64,000 bases of DNA from Bin103 sp002238925 (lineage in GTDB: Bacteria; Spirochaetota; Spirochaetia; SZUA-6; Bin103): the NCBI GenBank assembly GCA_965208065.1, contig OZ242313.1:2294001-2358000 (forward strand), written 5' to 3'. Each line of letters begins with the position of its first letter. Position 1 is the first letter of the stretch. The notes under the pieces are model-generated. The model worked only from the letters and a program-made list of their open reading frames with translations. It had not been told where the DNA came from and did not search any database. This document shows, piece after piece, positions 8,256 to 16,902 of the stretch. The position numbers and the translations under genes are program-made.

Positions 8256-9809
8256 TTGACGGCGAAAAACGACAGCGATTCCGGGCGGATCGAGAGACTG
8301 GCCAGCCTCATTCCCAAGGCGCGAGAGCTGCGCGAACAGTACCAGCAGGATCCGCACCGGCCGGCGTATCATTTCGTTGCCCCGGAAGGTATCTGCCACC
8401 CGTTCGATCCGCAGGGGTGCATCTGGTGGAAAGGGCGGTACCACATGTTCTACGCCTACCAGGTGGAGGAAGTGGGCGTGTGGGCGCACGCGTCCAGTGC
8501 CGACTTGGTGCACTGGGTCCATCATCCGATCCCGTTGGCCGTGGCGCCGGAAGACCCTGAGGAGCAGGTGTACGCCGGCGGCTCGCTGATCAACAAGGAT
8601 GGCGTGCCGACCATGATCTACCACGGGGTGAACGCCGGTACGTGCATTGCCACGAGCGACGATGATGGATTGATACACTGGACAAAGCATCCTGCGAATC
8701 CGGTGATCCCGAAGCCCAACGAGGGTGAAGACGGCCACGGCAAGTACCACGTGTGGGATACCTGTGGCTGGCTGCACGAGGATACCTATTATTCCATCTG
8801 CGGGAACCATCCGTTCGAACCTCCCCAATCGGATGGTGACATAGCCTACCTGTTCCGCTCCGACGACCTGGTCAACTGGGAGTATGTGCATCCGTTCTAT
8901 CGGTCCGACCGGCGCTGGACGGGGGCGAACGAAGACTGCTCCTGTCCCGATTTCTTTCCGATCGGGGACAAGTACATGCTGATGTTCATCAGCCATACCC
9001 ACGGCACCCAGTACTACATCGGCAGCTACGACGGCGAACGCTTCGTGCCCGAGCGCCATGCCCGAATGAGCTGGGCGGGCGGGCCCCTGTTCGCGCAGGA
9101 GAGCCTGCTCGATGGCGATGGCAGACGCATCTTCTGGGCGTGGGTGTTCGAATCCCGGTCGCGGAACGCGCAGCTGTCAGCCGGTTGGGCCGGGGTGATG
9201 AGTCTCCCGCGGGTGCTTTCTCTTGGCCGCGACGACACCCTGCTGATCGAACCCGCCGAGGAGCTGCAGATTCTCCGGCGGAACTACCGCCGGCGCGAAG
9301 GTCTGAGCATTGCGGACGGTTCCGAAGTGAGATTGGTGGGGATTGAGGGGGACTGCCTGGAACTCGCTCTCGATGTGGACGATCCATCCGGGCAGAAGTT
9401 TGGAGTGATGGTGCGTTGCTCTCCGGACGGCGAAGAAGGGACCGTCATTCTGTTCGACGGCGAGGCGCGGACCCTGCAGGTCGACACCTCGCGCTCCAGC
9501 CTGAGCCCTGACATCGTGCAGCCGTGGCCGCAGCACGGCACCTCGTTCTCGCCCAATCCTCTGGACGGGCGGGAGGACGTCCGGGTCCAGAAAGCACCGT
9601 TCGAGTTGGCGCCGGGAGAGCCGCTCCGATTGAGGATCTTCCTGGATCGCTCGATCCTGGAGGTGTTCGCCAACAGCCGCCAATGTTTGACGCAGAGAAT
9701 CTATCCGACTCGCGGCGACAGCATGGGGACAAGGCTGTTCAGCGACAGAGGCGATGTTGCAGTGCGAGCAATCGAAGCCTGGGATATGGCCGCGGCCAAC
9801 CCCTGGTAA
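8256..9809 (+). CDS. Glycoside hydrolase family 32-like enzyme (beta-fructosidase type)
   Basis: The 517-residue protein has the GH32 five-bladed propeller followed by a beta-sandwich. The nucleophile motif reads HPFDPQG (Asp near 51) followed by WWKGRYHMFYAY; the stabiliser Asp seems to lie in HVWDTCG, where the usual RDP arginine is lost, and the acid/base Glu in NEDCSCPDFF. The GH32C part ends LDRSILEVFANSRQCLTQRIYPT. The family hydrolyses fructosides such as sucrose or levan. There is no obvious signal peptide, suggesting intracellular action. A TTG at 8256 with GGAGGAG nine bases upstream is preferred; an in-frame TTG at 8232 would add 8 residues. The group II intron ends about 40 nt upstream. 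Confidence 0.85.
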   Translation: MTAKNDSDSGRIERLASLIPKARELREQYQQDPHRPAYHFVAPEGICHPFDPQGCIWWKGRYHMFYAYQVEEVGVWAHASSADLVHWVHHPIPLAVAPEDPEEQVYAGGSLINKDGVPTMIYHGVNAGTCIATSDDDGLIHWTKHPANPVIPKPNEGEDGHGKYHVWDTCGWLHEDTYYSICGNHPFEPPQSDGDIAYLFRSDDLVNWEYVHPFYRSDRRWTGANEDCSCPDFFPIGDKYMLMFISHTHGTQYYIGSYDGERFVPERHARMSWAGGPLFAQESLLDGDGRRIFWAWVFESRSRNAQLSAGWAGVMSLPRVLSLGRDDTLLIEPAEELQILRRNYRRREGLSIADGSEVRLVGIEGDCLELALDVDDPSGQKFGVMVRCSPDGEEGTVILFDGEARTLQVDTSRSSLSPDIVQPWPQHGTSFSPNPLDGREDVRVQKAPFELAPGEPLRLRIFLDRSILEVFANSRQCLTQRIYPTRGDSMGTRLFSDRGDVAVRAIEAWDMAAANPW

Positions 9810-9834
9810 TTGCGGTCATCAGGAGCGCAGGTCA

Positions 9835-11370
9835 ATGGAATCACCACGGTACTATGATCGGCGTGACATGGCGCCGTGTTCGACGCTTCATTTCCGCCCG
9901 GAAGGGGCACTCGTTGGGGATGCGTCGTTCTTCCGGAACGGCGATGAGTGTCATATTTTCTACCTGAGCAAGCGCAGCGACGATCCGCCGCGGCTGCCGA
10001 CGTGCCAGCTCGACCACGCGGTCAGCAACGACCTGTTGCACTGGGAGAGACTGCCGACGGCGCTGTTTCCGGGAAAAGCGGGGGAGCCTGATGACGACGG
10101 CATCGGCGGCTGTACCATCGTGTACCGGGACGGCAGGTACCACATGTTCTACGCGGGAACCAATCCCCAGGTGACCTATCACGCTGAGAGCAGTGACCTC
10201 ATCGAGTGGCGCAAGGACAGCCCGCTGAAGCCGGTTATCGTGCCCGATCCGCGCTGGTACATGGCGCATGACGCGGCGGTAGAGGATCCGTACAACGAGC
10301 GGGGCTGGCGGGATCCGTTTCTGTTCCATGACGACAAGCGGGGGCGCTACGTGATGACGGTCACGGCCAGGCGCAACCAGGGACCATGGCGGGAGCGCGG
10401 CTGCGTTGCCTGGGTGGTCAGCCGGGACCTGGTCGACTGGGAAGTGCAGCCGCCACTCTACGCTCCCTCGCTCGGGATGAACCTGGAGGTTACGGAGTTG
10501 TTCGCAATGGATGGCCGCTACTTCCTGATTTTCTGTCATGGCGAGACCAATACCACCCGCTACCGCGTGGCCGATCGGCCTGAGGGGCCCTACCGGTGTC
10601 CGGTGGACGACGTCCTTCTGCCGAACTACATGTACGCGCCTCGCACCATTGAAAGGCAGGGGAAGCGCTACCTGATCCCATGGGTGGCGGACCGGCTCAA
10701 CGGTAGTGACGACAACCGGTCGGAATTCGGCGCCGAAGGAGTGACCTGGGGCGGGGCGCTGGGAACGCCGCAGGAGATGCGCTGCCTCCCGGACGGCAGA
10801 CTTGCCCTGTTTTTCCCGGAAATCGTGGCAGGATTATCCGGGACGCAGACCCTGGGTGCACGCAGCCTCGACCATCTGCAGACCGAACGAGGCGAGTGGC
10901 AGCGGCAGGGAGAGACGGTACTGGCGTCGTCCGATCAGGGAATGGCGCGCGGATTGGTGGCCGTGCGCGGACAGGACTTCCTGCTCTCGTGCGGCATCAG
11001 GATTCGTCGTGGGGCAGCCGGGGGATTGATCCTGCGGGCCGGCGAAGGGGGAGAGGCCGGCTACTACTTGCGCCTGGAGCCTGCACTGAAAAGTGTCTCT
11101 CTGTGGAGGTATCCGCGGCCCTGGTTCTTTTCCCGGCCGCTGGCGTTCCGGGTGGTGCCCGATCTGGATTACGGGCAAACGATCGAGGTGAAGGTAATCC
11201 TGCACCGGCACGTGCTCGACGTATACCTTGATGAACGCCACGTCTTGAGCCGCGCCGTGTACGACTACCGGGATGGGCAGTTCGGACTATTCGTCGAAGA
11301 CGCCGAAGCAGAATTCGGACCGCTGGCAGCGAATACACTCGAGGAGGGGAACGGGAATGGCAAGTGGTAA
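9835..11370 (+). CDS. GH32/GH43-superfamily (clan GH-J-like) glycosidase
   Basis: The 511-residue protein shows the three acidic motifs of the propeller glycosidases: GDASFFRNGDECHIFYLS at the N-terminus (Asp nucleophile), GWRDPFLFHDD (RDP motif, near 161) and NLEVTELFAMDGRYFLIF (Glu acid/base, near 219). The C-terminal part (VILHRHVLDVYLDERHVLS) resembles the GH32 beta-sandwich. It starts 25 nt after the previous GH32 gene with an AGGAG site, so the two are one operon and probably act on related oligosaccharides. The pair differ strongly in motif sequence, so they are not a recent duplication. Confidence 0.82.
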   Translation: MESPRYYDRRDMAPCSTLHFRPEGALVGDASFFRNGDECHIFYLSKRSDDPPRLPTCQLDHAVSNDLLHWERLPTALFPGKAGEPDDDGIGGCTIVYRDGRYHMFYAGTNPQVTYHAESSDLIEWRKDSPLKPVIVPDPRWYMAHDAAVEDPYNERGWRDPFLFHDDKRGRYVMTVTARRNQGPWRERGCVAWVVSRDLVDWEVQPPLYAPSLGMNLEVTELFAMDGRYFLIFCHGETNTTRYRVADRPEGPYRCPVDDVLLPNYMYAPRTIERQGKRYLIPWVADRLNGSDDNRSEFGAEGVTWGGALGTPQEMRCLPDGRLALFFPEIVAGLSGTQTLGARSLDHLQTERGEWQRQGETVLASSDQGMARGLVAVRGQDFLLSCGIRIRRGAAGGLILRAGEGGEAGYYLRLEPALKSVSLWRYPRPWFFSRPLAFRVVPDLDYGQTIEVKVILHRHVLDVYLDERHVLSRAVYDYRDGQFGLFVEDAEAEFGPLAANTLEEGNGNGKW

Positions 11371-12100
11371 CAGGGCTGCGCTGATCACGGGATCGGGCCG
11401 CAACATGGGACGCGCCTGCGCCAGGGAGCTGGCGTCGATGGGTTTCAACGTCGTGGTCAACGGCTCGCGCAACAAGGAGGACTGCGAACGGGTCGCCGAC
11501 GAGGTCCGCGCCATCGGCACCGACGCGCTGATCGTCATGGCGGACGTCGGCGACCGGGCGGCGGTCAACGACATGGCCGGCCGGGCGCTGACGACATTCG
11601 GGCGCATCGATGCCCTGTACAACAACGCGGCGATCCGGCCGGGCTCCACCTTCCTCGACATGACCGACGACGACCTGGCGCGGGTCATGAACGTGAACCT
11701 CCACGCCGCCGTCTGGCTGGCGCGCGCGTTCCTGCCCGGCATGGTCGAGAACAAGTGGGGCCGCATCGTGAACAATGCCGGCACCAACTCGCTGCGCGGC
11801 ACCGCCGGGCGGCCGCACGTGGCCATGTCCAAGCACGCCGGCTGGGGGCTGACCAAGGCCCTGTCGCGAGAGTTCGGGCCGCTGGGCGTGACCGCGAACA
11901 TGATCTCGCCCGGCACCTTCCCCGACGAGGACGAGGACGCCGCGAGCTCGGAGCGCTACCAGGACCTGCTGCGGCAGATTCCGGTCGGCCGCTTCGGCCG
12001 GCACGACGACATCGCCGCCGTGGTCGGGCTGCTGTGCTCCGACCGGGGCGCGTTCATCAACGGCCAGTTGATCGCCGTGAACGGCGGCGTGGTCGGCTGA
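11357..12100 (+). CDS. Short-chain dehydrogenase/reductase with altered catalytic residues
   Basis: The 247-residue protein has a classical SDR frame: ALITGSGRNMGRACAREL (cofactor glycine motif), YNNAAIRPG (NNAG-like) and MISPGTF. The active-site region reads RPHVAMSKHA: Lys159 is kept, but the tyrosine four residues before it is Val155, and the catalytic serine position (about 142) is Gly in VNNAGTN. It overlaps the upstream glycosidase by 14 nt and has GAGGAGGGG before its ATG, so it is the third gene of the GH32 operon. It may be a non-catalytic or mechanistically different SDR; sugar oxidation is only a guess from context. Confidence 0.85.
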   Translation: MASGNRAALITGSGRNMGRACARELASMGFNVVVNGSRNKEDCERVADEVRAIGTDALIVMADVGDRAAVNDMAGRALTTFGRIDALYNNAAIRPGSTFLDMTDDDLARVMNVNLHAAVWLARAFLPGMVENKWGRIVNNAGTNSLRGTAGRPHVAMSKHAGWGLTKALSREFGPLGVTANMISPGTFPDEDEDAASSERYQDLLRQIPVGRFGRHDDIAAVVGLLCSDRGAFINGQLIAVNGGVVG

Positions 12101-12204
12101 GCGCGCTACTACTCCCTCGGCATCAGCGCCACGCCCGCGCTCCTGCGGCCCTGCGGCCACGCGCGCTTGACGGTTGCCGGGTATTCAAACGCGGAGTCAG
12201 CCGT

Positions 12205-13215
12205 CTAGTCATGCGATCGCCGGAGCATGCGGAGCATGGCCAGGAAATCCGCCTCATTCGCGCAGCCAAGCGCCGCCGCCAGCAGCGTCTCGTCGGACGC
12301 CGCGGCAAACGCCTCCGTAGCGGTGTCGAACCTCGCCGACAATTCGATGCCCCGTGACCGCAGAATCTGACCGACCATCTGCGCTCGGGCTTGCGCACGG
12401 CCTTCTGCGTGGCCTTCCGCACGACCTTCCGCGTGGCCATGCTCGAACTCTTCGCGCCGCTGCGCTCCCAACAGCAGGTCGTCGTCCGGGCCGGTTCCTT
12501 CGCGCGCGCCGAGCGCCGCGGCAACCCGTCGCAACGCCGCGTTGGTGCGCGCCGACAATACCGGCTCGTTCAGCGCCAGGTGAATCTCTTCCGCCCGCCA
12601 GCCGGAAAACGCCAGGCTCTCGGCCGCCACCCGGAACCGACCGTGCGCCAGCAGATGAATCGTCAGCCCCGGCCGGCGCCGGTGCGGCCGGCTCGGTGAT
12701 GGCGTGTCCGGCACCTCCACCCACACCTCCGGGAAGCCCCACGACTCGTACAGCGCGAGCTTGCCGCGGTGGACGTCGGTGGTGTGATCCACCTCCAGCA
12801 CCACGTCGGGAAAGTCGTCCTCGCCGACCACCATGGCCTTGGGCCCGGGCTTGGCCCGCGCCGGATGCAAGTACACCGATTCGTCGGCCTGCATGATGCG
12901 GCGCGGCTCGCCGCCGGCGTCACGCAGCAGCAGGTCCATCGAGCCGTACGATTCGATTGGCGACCCGCGCACGATGGCGGTCCGTTCGGCCAGTCGCGTC
13001 AGAAGACGGGTAGGCCGCTCATGGTAGGGAGTGGCCGGATCGCAAATCCATGCGGTCTCGGTAGCCGCGTCCCAATACTCGAGCCGGCCCTCGAAGTGCT
13101 CGATCTCGGTGCGCGGCAGGCGAACGGGCCTGCAGCCCGGAAACTTCGGTGGCTGGGCGCGTCGGGGCTGGGCTGTCTCGCGGCGCCCGGTTGGCGGTGC
13201 TTCGGTGCTGGCCAT
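12205..13215 (-). CDS. Uma2 family (PD-(D/E)XK-like) protein
   Basis: The 336-residue protein has a Uma2/DUF820 core: an N-terminal RPTRLLTRLAERTAIV, then DDFPDVVLEVDHTTDVHRGKLALYESWGFPEVWVEVPD, the conserved nuclease-fold strands with PD and an acidic pair. A HAEGRAEGHAEGRAQARAQ stretch near 280 is a helical repeat common in these families, and the C-terminus ends with a short helical domain. Such genes are abundant in GC-rich multicellular or symbiotic bacteria and their biological role is unsettled. ATG 13215 is one of two close starts (the other is 13233). Fragments of relatives lie at 18762 and 20455. Confidence 0.8.
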   Translation of the reverse strand: MASTEAPPTGRRETAQPRRAQPPKFPGCRPVRLPRTEIEHFEGRLEYWDAATETAWICDPATPYHERPTRLLTRLAERTAIVRGSPIESYGSMDLLLRDAGGEPRRIMQADESVYLHPARAKPGPKAMVVGEDDFPDVVLEVDHTTDVHRGKLALYESWGFPEVWVEVPDTPSPSRPHRRRPGLTIHLLAHGRFRVAAESLAFSGWRAEEIHLALNEPVLSARTNAALRRVAAALGAREGTGPDDDLLLGAQRREEFEHGHAEGRAEGHAEGRAQARAQMVGQILRSRGIELSARFDTATEAFAAASDETLLAAALGCANEADFLAMLRMLRRSHD

Positions 13216-13374
13216 GGCACCACCGTAGCCCATCTCGCGGTGGGTTGCATACCTATCGTTCCAGATTCGCGACGGCGGTAACTGACGTGCATGAATCGAC
13301 GAGCAACCCGCCCCGGCCGTCTCGGGATCACGCTACAGAGCCCAATGCGTCAGCACGTACTGTTGGCTCCGTGT

Positions 13375-13701
13375 TCAGTCGCACCCGCTGGCGATGATCA
13401 GCGCTCGGCACACCTGGCGCATCGTGTCGGCGCCAACGCTCCCCACAAAGGTTCGCAGCCGGTGCTGTTCCACCGTGAAAAGATTGCACAGGTTGGCGCA
13501 CGAGCGTCCTTTGAGCCCCTCGGCAGTGCCCAACTCCACCTCCGTGGGGGCGCCGCGAAGGGTGGAGGTTACAGCGACCACCGTAACGGTGTGCAGGAGG
13601 CCGATCAGGCTGCGCCGCGTCAGGATCAGCACCGGACGCCGCTTATCCGGGCGCGTGCGGTCGAGCAGCCAGATCTCCCCGCGGTTCAGCTCGCGGGCCA
13701 T
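13375..13701 (-). CDS. MazF/PemK-type endoribonuclease toxin
   Basis: The 108-residue protein begins RGEIWLLDRTRPDKRRPVLILTR, the SH3-like MazF start, and continues VVAVTSTLRGAPTEVELG and CANLCNLFTVEQHRL, matching strands and the conserved 'N..q...i' helix. MazF toxins cleave mRNA. It overlaps the upstream antitoxin by 16 nt. It is complete and likely active. Confidence 0.9.
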   Translation of the reverse strand: MARELNRGEIWLLDRTRPDKRRPVLILTRRSLIGLLHTVTVVAVTSTLRGAPTEVELGTAEGLKGRSCANLCNLFTVEQHRLRTFVGSVGADTMRQVCRALIIASGCD

Positions 13702-13928
13702 TCCTGGTCGGTGACCATATCCGCCACCTCACCGAGCAATTCATCAGCACGGCCCTGGTACGCCTGATGAAGCTGGGCTTCTACTTCGCGCCGCTCCTTC
13801 GCCTCCAGGTAGAACCGCACCGCCGTGCGCACGAAAGCCGACCGACCCTGCTGGCGGGCGTCCGAATCCGCGTCCAGGCGGCGCAAGAGCTCTTCGTCAA
13901 TCGAGATCTGGACGGGCCTAGTTGCCAT
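13686..13928 (-). CDS. Ribbon-helix-helix antitoxin paired with MazF-type toxin
   Basis: The 80-residue protein begins TRPVQISIDEELLRRLDADSDARQQGRSAFVRTAV, a CopG/RHH DNA-binding region, then a charged helical tail (EAKERREVEAQLHQAYQGRA) that should bind the toxin. ATG 13928 is chosen because it fits the RHH start. Its stop overlaps the toxin start, so the two are co-translated. Confidence 0.85.
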   Translation of the reverse strand: MATRPVQISIDEELLRRLDADSDARQQGRSAFVRTAVRFYLEAKERREVEAQLHQAYQGRADELLGEVADMVTDQEWPAS

Positions 13929-13949
13929 GTAGGTAACATCCATCAGCAA

Positions 13950-14169
13950 TGCTATTGCGTCAAGCCAACATCACCGCGCTTGAGCACTGGGGCATGACCT
14001 GCGGTCCGGTGGGGGAGAGGAGGCGGCACGGCTATGCAATGGGCAAGCTCATCGCCGAGCGCTCGTTCGCGCAGGCGGCGGCGCGCAGCGGCAGGTGGGA
14101 GGCGAGTCATCATCGTGACTCCATATTTGTCATCCTATGATACGGTAGGATGATTCGGCTAACGCGCGC
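13950..14169. other. Gene-free stretch with two hairpins
   Basis: No supported gene. Two inverted repeats are visible: GAGTCA (14104-14109) with TGACTC (14116-14121), and TCATCCTA (14130-14137) with TAGGATGA (14146-14153). A 17-base word, ACGCGCGCTTGACGGTT, starts at 14162 and occurs again exactly at 12159. A 63-codon open frame here has no recognisable similarity. Confidence 0.4.
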
Positions 14170-14197
14170 TTGACGGTTTGGCGGGGTGTAGTACGAT
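14170..14197 (+). promoter_or_regulatory. Sigma-70-like promoter reading into the 10-bp repeat array
   Basis: TTGACG (14170-14175) and TACGAT (14192-14197) are separated by 16 nt, close to the bacterial -35/-10 consensus. It would transcribe the repeat array that begins 84 nt downstream. Prediction from consensus only. Confidence 0.4.
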
Positions 14198-14280
14198 GGC
14201 CGCCTCGGGAGTAGGACAAACGCAATGAGCACGATGACAGGTACAACCCGCCGTCGCCGCCCGCTACCTGCAATCGCTAG

Positions 14281-14507
14281 CGCTCCGTCCTGCTCCGTCC
14301 TGCTCCGTCCTGCTCCGTCCTGCTCCGTCCTGCTCCGTCCTGCTCCGTCCTGCTCCGTCCTGCTCCGTCCTGCTCCGTCCTGCTCCGTCCTGCTCCGTCC
14401 TGCTCCGTCCTGCTCCGTCCTGCTCCGTCCTGCTCCGTCCTGCTCCGTCCTGCTCCGTCCTGCTCCGTCCTGCTCCGTCCTGCTCCGTCCTGCTCCGTCC
14501 TGCTCCG
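14281..14507. repeat. 10-bp tandem repeat array, 22 full copies
   Basis: The unit TGCTCCGTCC is repeated 22 times without interruption (first copy starts with C in place of T), ending in a partial copy at 14507. There are no spacers and no internal variation, so this is a recently expanded or actively slipping minisatellite and not a CRISPR array. Because 10 is not a multiple of 3 and the unit has no stop codon, all frames on both strands stay open through it; the apparent ORFs here are artefacts. The unit length is close to one DNA helical turn. Confidence 0.97.
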
Positions 14508-14926
14508 CGAGAAACCAAGCGCTCGGTAAGTCCTGAGCGCTCACCGAGCCACAAACAACATTCCCGCGCCATCAGTGCCGCTGACGCCGTAGCGGCTCCG
14601 TTCGCCATCCACACCCATCGCACCACGCTCGCGCAGGGCGGCGCTCGCGGCGCCGTCTCCTGCTTTGGGTGCGACGACTACCAGGACCAGAAGGGAAGGC
14701 CGAAGTCTTCGGCCACAGAGCACGGGCAACGGGACGCAGTCCCGGTCCCGAGCCGGCGCCGTCCGCGCGCACCAGCGCGGTTTCCGCCGCGCCGCCGCAC
14801 TCTGGGGCGGGTGACTACTTCACCACTTCAGCGACGGCGCGTCCGCGTCACAGGAGGCACGGGATGAAGCACCCGACCGGATACGACTAGTTCGGGCCGC
14901 AGTGTGCCGCCCTCACCGATCGAGAG
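14508..14926. other. Intergenic stretch without a supported gene
   Basis: No coding frame here shows family-like sequence. Visible structure: GCTCGGT at about 14519 with ACCGAGC at about 14541, and a perfect 8-bp dyad GGCCGAAGTCTTCGGCC at 14698-14714. The rest may be decayed sequence between the repeat array and the first transporter operon. Confidence 0.4.
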
Positions 14927-14945
14927 GCGCTCGCGACGCGAGCGC
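14927..14945. promoter_or_regulatory. Perfect 9-bp inverted repeat upstream of the first transporter operon
   Basis: GCGCTCGCG and CGCGAGCGC flank a single A, 60 nt ahead of the binding-protein ATG. It could be an operator or a leader hairpin for the operon at 15005. Neither other paralogous operon has an obvious equivalent at this position. Confidence 0.35.
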
Positions 14946-15004
14946 TGCGAGGAGTCCGCACTGGAATCGGTGCTCTCGAACCAATCAATAATGGAGGAAT
15001 CTTG

Positions 15005-16786
15005 ATGAGATTCTCAGGAAAGGCATTCGCGCTTGTGCTGGTCGTCAGCCTGACCGCAACCGGCCTGTGGGCCGCCGGCGACGCCGACACGGAGCCGGCC
15101 GTAGCGGCCGAGAAGGAAATGGTGCGCGACCCCGCCACCGGCGAGATGGTGGAGGCCCCTCAATATGGCGGGACACTGACTTACGCTACCGCAGGAGCGA
15201 ATTGGAATTTTGACCCCTATTACGGCTGGACAGACCCGCAAAACACGGGCGTTGTGGAGAAGCTGGCTGTCGGTAACTGGGGCGTCTCTAGAGACCAATG
15301 GGACTTGAAATCGGGACACCCAATCCCCATGTCCGCCCTCACCGGGAGACTGGCGGAAAGCTGGGAAATCTCCGACGACAAGACGATGATATTCCACATC
15401 CGTCAAGGTGTTCGCTGGCATGACAAGCCGCCGATGAACGGTCGGCAGCTCACTGCGCAAGATGTCGAGTTCACCTTTCACCGGATGCTGGGTCTGGGCG
15501 ACTTCGCCGAGGACGGACCGACTCCCTTTGGTGGCGCTGCCCTCCTCAAGGGCATCCCCTTCGAGTCGATCACGGCCACCGACGATGCGACGGTTGTCAT
15601 GGCGCTGAAAGAGCCCTACCTGTCAGCGTTTCACATCATCACCCTCAACTACTTCGTGTACATCATGCCCCCGGAGGTCGTCCGCCAATACGGGGACGTC
15701 AAGGATTGGAGAAACATGGTCGGCACCGGGCCCTTTCTGCTGACCGACGTGGTCGAGGGCAGCTCGATCACGCGGACCCGCAATCCGGACTATTGGGGTC
15801 ACGACGAAAAGTATCCGCACAACCAATTGCCCTACATAGATAAGCTGGAGTGGCTGATCATTCCGGAAGAAGCCACTCTGATGTCGGCACTGCGCTCAGG
15901 CAAGATCGATCTCAGAGGTTTTTCAGGGGGGGCGATCTATTCTCTCGATGCGGCAGCAAGCCTCCGCGAGACCCACCCCGACATCGTGCTGCACAAGCAG
16001 TGGTTTCGGTCGAATCAGGTCTTTGCTACCAACGTACGCAAGCCGCCCTTCGACGACCTTCGGGTGCGCAAGGCCATGCAGATGGCGCTGGACCTCGAGA
16101 CCATTTCGGAGACGTACTTCAAGGGTGAGGCCGATCCGACCCCGCAGGGGATGATCGGCGTGCAAGGGTACTACGTCCCCTTCGAAGAGTGGCCCGAAGA
16201 GGTCAAGAAGGGTTACCGGTACGACCCGGAAGGGGCGCAGCAGCTCTTGGCGGAAGCGGGCTATCCCGATGGCTTCACGACCCGCCTGAGGGTCTACGAG
16301 GCGGTAGGAAAAGGCGGTTATACAGAAATTGCTGCCGCCTACTGGGCTGAGATTGGCATCGACCTCGAGATTGATTCCTTCAAGGACTTTGCCCACTATC
16401 ATGAGGATGTATTCGCACGGACCTATGAAGGAATCATGGGCGCCATTGCGGGTACCGCCTATGACCCTTCCATGTCGGTAACCTGGTATCGCTCGGATGC
16501 CCAGTGGAACCGCCCCGCAGCTCAGTGGCCTGAGTTGGACGCCCTGGTTGACGCCGCGCTGGCCGCTCAGACCGTGGACGAGTATCAGCGGCTGGTGAAA
16601 GAGGCGGATATGTACTCCATCGAGCAACACTGGCAGATATGGGGTCCCAAGGCTCCCTGGTACTTCGCGCATTGGCCATGGCTCAAAGGCTACAACGGTG
16701 AATTCGATCTCGGCCCCAACGAGGATAGTCTCATCTTCTCCCGCGTCTGGCTCGACCAGGACCTGAAGAGAGAAATGGGGCATTAG
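15005..16786 (+). CDS. ABC transporter substrate-binding protein, family 5 (peptide/nickel/oligosaccharide type)
   Basis: The 593-residue protein has a signal peptide (FALVLVVSLTATGLWAAGDAD) without a lipobox cysteine, then the SBP family-5 pattern: QYGGTLTYA, LAESWEISDDKTMIFHIRQGVRWHDKPPMNGRQ, ENMVGTGPF-like NMVGTGPFLLTD and DLRVRKAMQMALD. Such periplasmic proteins bind peptides, nickel or oligosaccharides and deliver them to a DppB-DppC permease. GGAGG lies 7 nt before ATG 15005; an in-frame TTG one codon earlier is less likely. The permease genes follow. It is the first of three paralogues that share a motif DPATGEMVEAP-like just after the signal peptide. Confidence 0.93.
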   Translation: MRFSGKAFALVLVVSLTATGLWAAGDADTEPAVAAEKEMVRDPATGEMVEAPQYGGTLTYATAGANWNFDPYYGWTDPQNTGVVEKLAVGNWGVSRDQWDLKSGHPIPMSALTGRLAESWEISDDKTMIFHIRQGVRWHDKPPMNGRQLTAQDVEFTFHRMLGLGDFAEDGPTPFGGAALLKGIPFESITATDDATVVMALKEPYLSAFHIITLNYFVYIMPPEVVRQYGDVKDWRNMVGTGPFLLTDVVEGSSITRTRNPDYWGHDEKYPHNQLPYIDKLEWLIIPEEATLMSALRSGKIDLRGFSGGAIYSLDAAASLRETHPDIVLHKQWFRSNQVFATNVRKPPFDDLRVRKAMQMALDLETISETYFKGEADPTPQGMIGVQGYYVPFEEWPEEVKKGYRYDPEGAQQLLAEAGYPDGFTTRLRVYEAVGKGGYTEIAAAYWAEIGIDLEIDSFKDFAHYHEDVFARTYEGIMGAIAGTAYDPSMSVTWYRSDAQWNRPAAQWPELDALVDAALAAQTVDEYQRLVKEADMYSIEQHWQIWGPKAPWYFAHWPWLKGYNGEFDLGPNEDSLIFSRVWLDQDLKREMGH

Positions 16787-16813
16787 GCGCATTGATCAAC
16801 GGCTCCGCCGTTG

Positions 16814-16845
16814 GCGTGGATCTCGCCCGCGGGCGAGGTCCACGC
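16814..16845 (+). promoter_or_regulatory. Strong intergenic hairpin between binding protein and permease genes
   Basis: A 32-nt dyad centred on CTCGCCCGCGGGCGAG pairs along almost its whole length (one G-T wobble), with outer arms GCGTGG/CCACGC. It begins 28 nt after the binding-protein stop. No U-run follows. It probably protects the upstream mRNA or attenuates permease expression; similar hairpins occur at the same place in the other two operons. Confidence 0.6.
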
Positions 16846-16902
16846 GCGGGCGCCGGGAGCCGCTTCCGGGCGCTGCTTCCCGGCGCTCACTACCACGAAG
16901 AT

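Noticed and set aside
13949..14140. 63-codon plus-strand open frame after the MazF-type pair
   Set aside because: No ribosome site or recognisable family sequence; the interval looks like a decayed intergenic region with hairpins.
14281..14507. CRISPR-like array
   Set aside because: Units are contiguous and 10 bp long with no spacers and no cas genes nearby.
14225..14626. Open frames of 100-144 codons on both strands across the 10-bp repeat
   Set aside because: They exist only because the repeat unit has no stop codons in any frame; no family-like sequence flanks the repeat.
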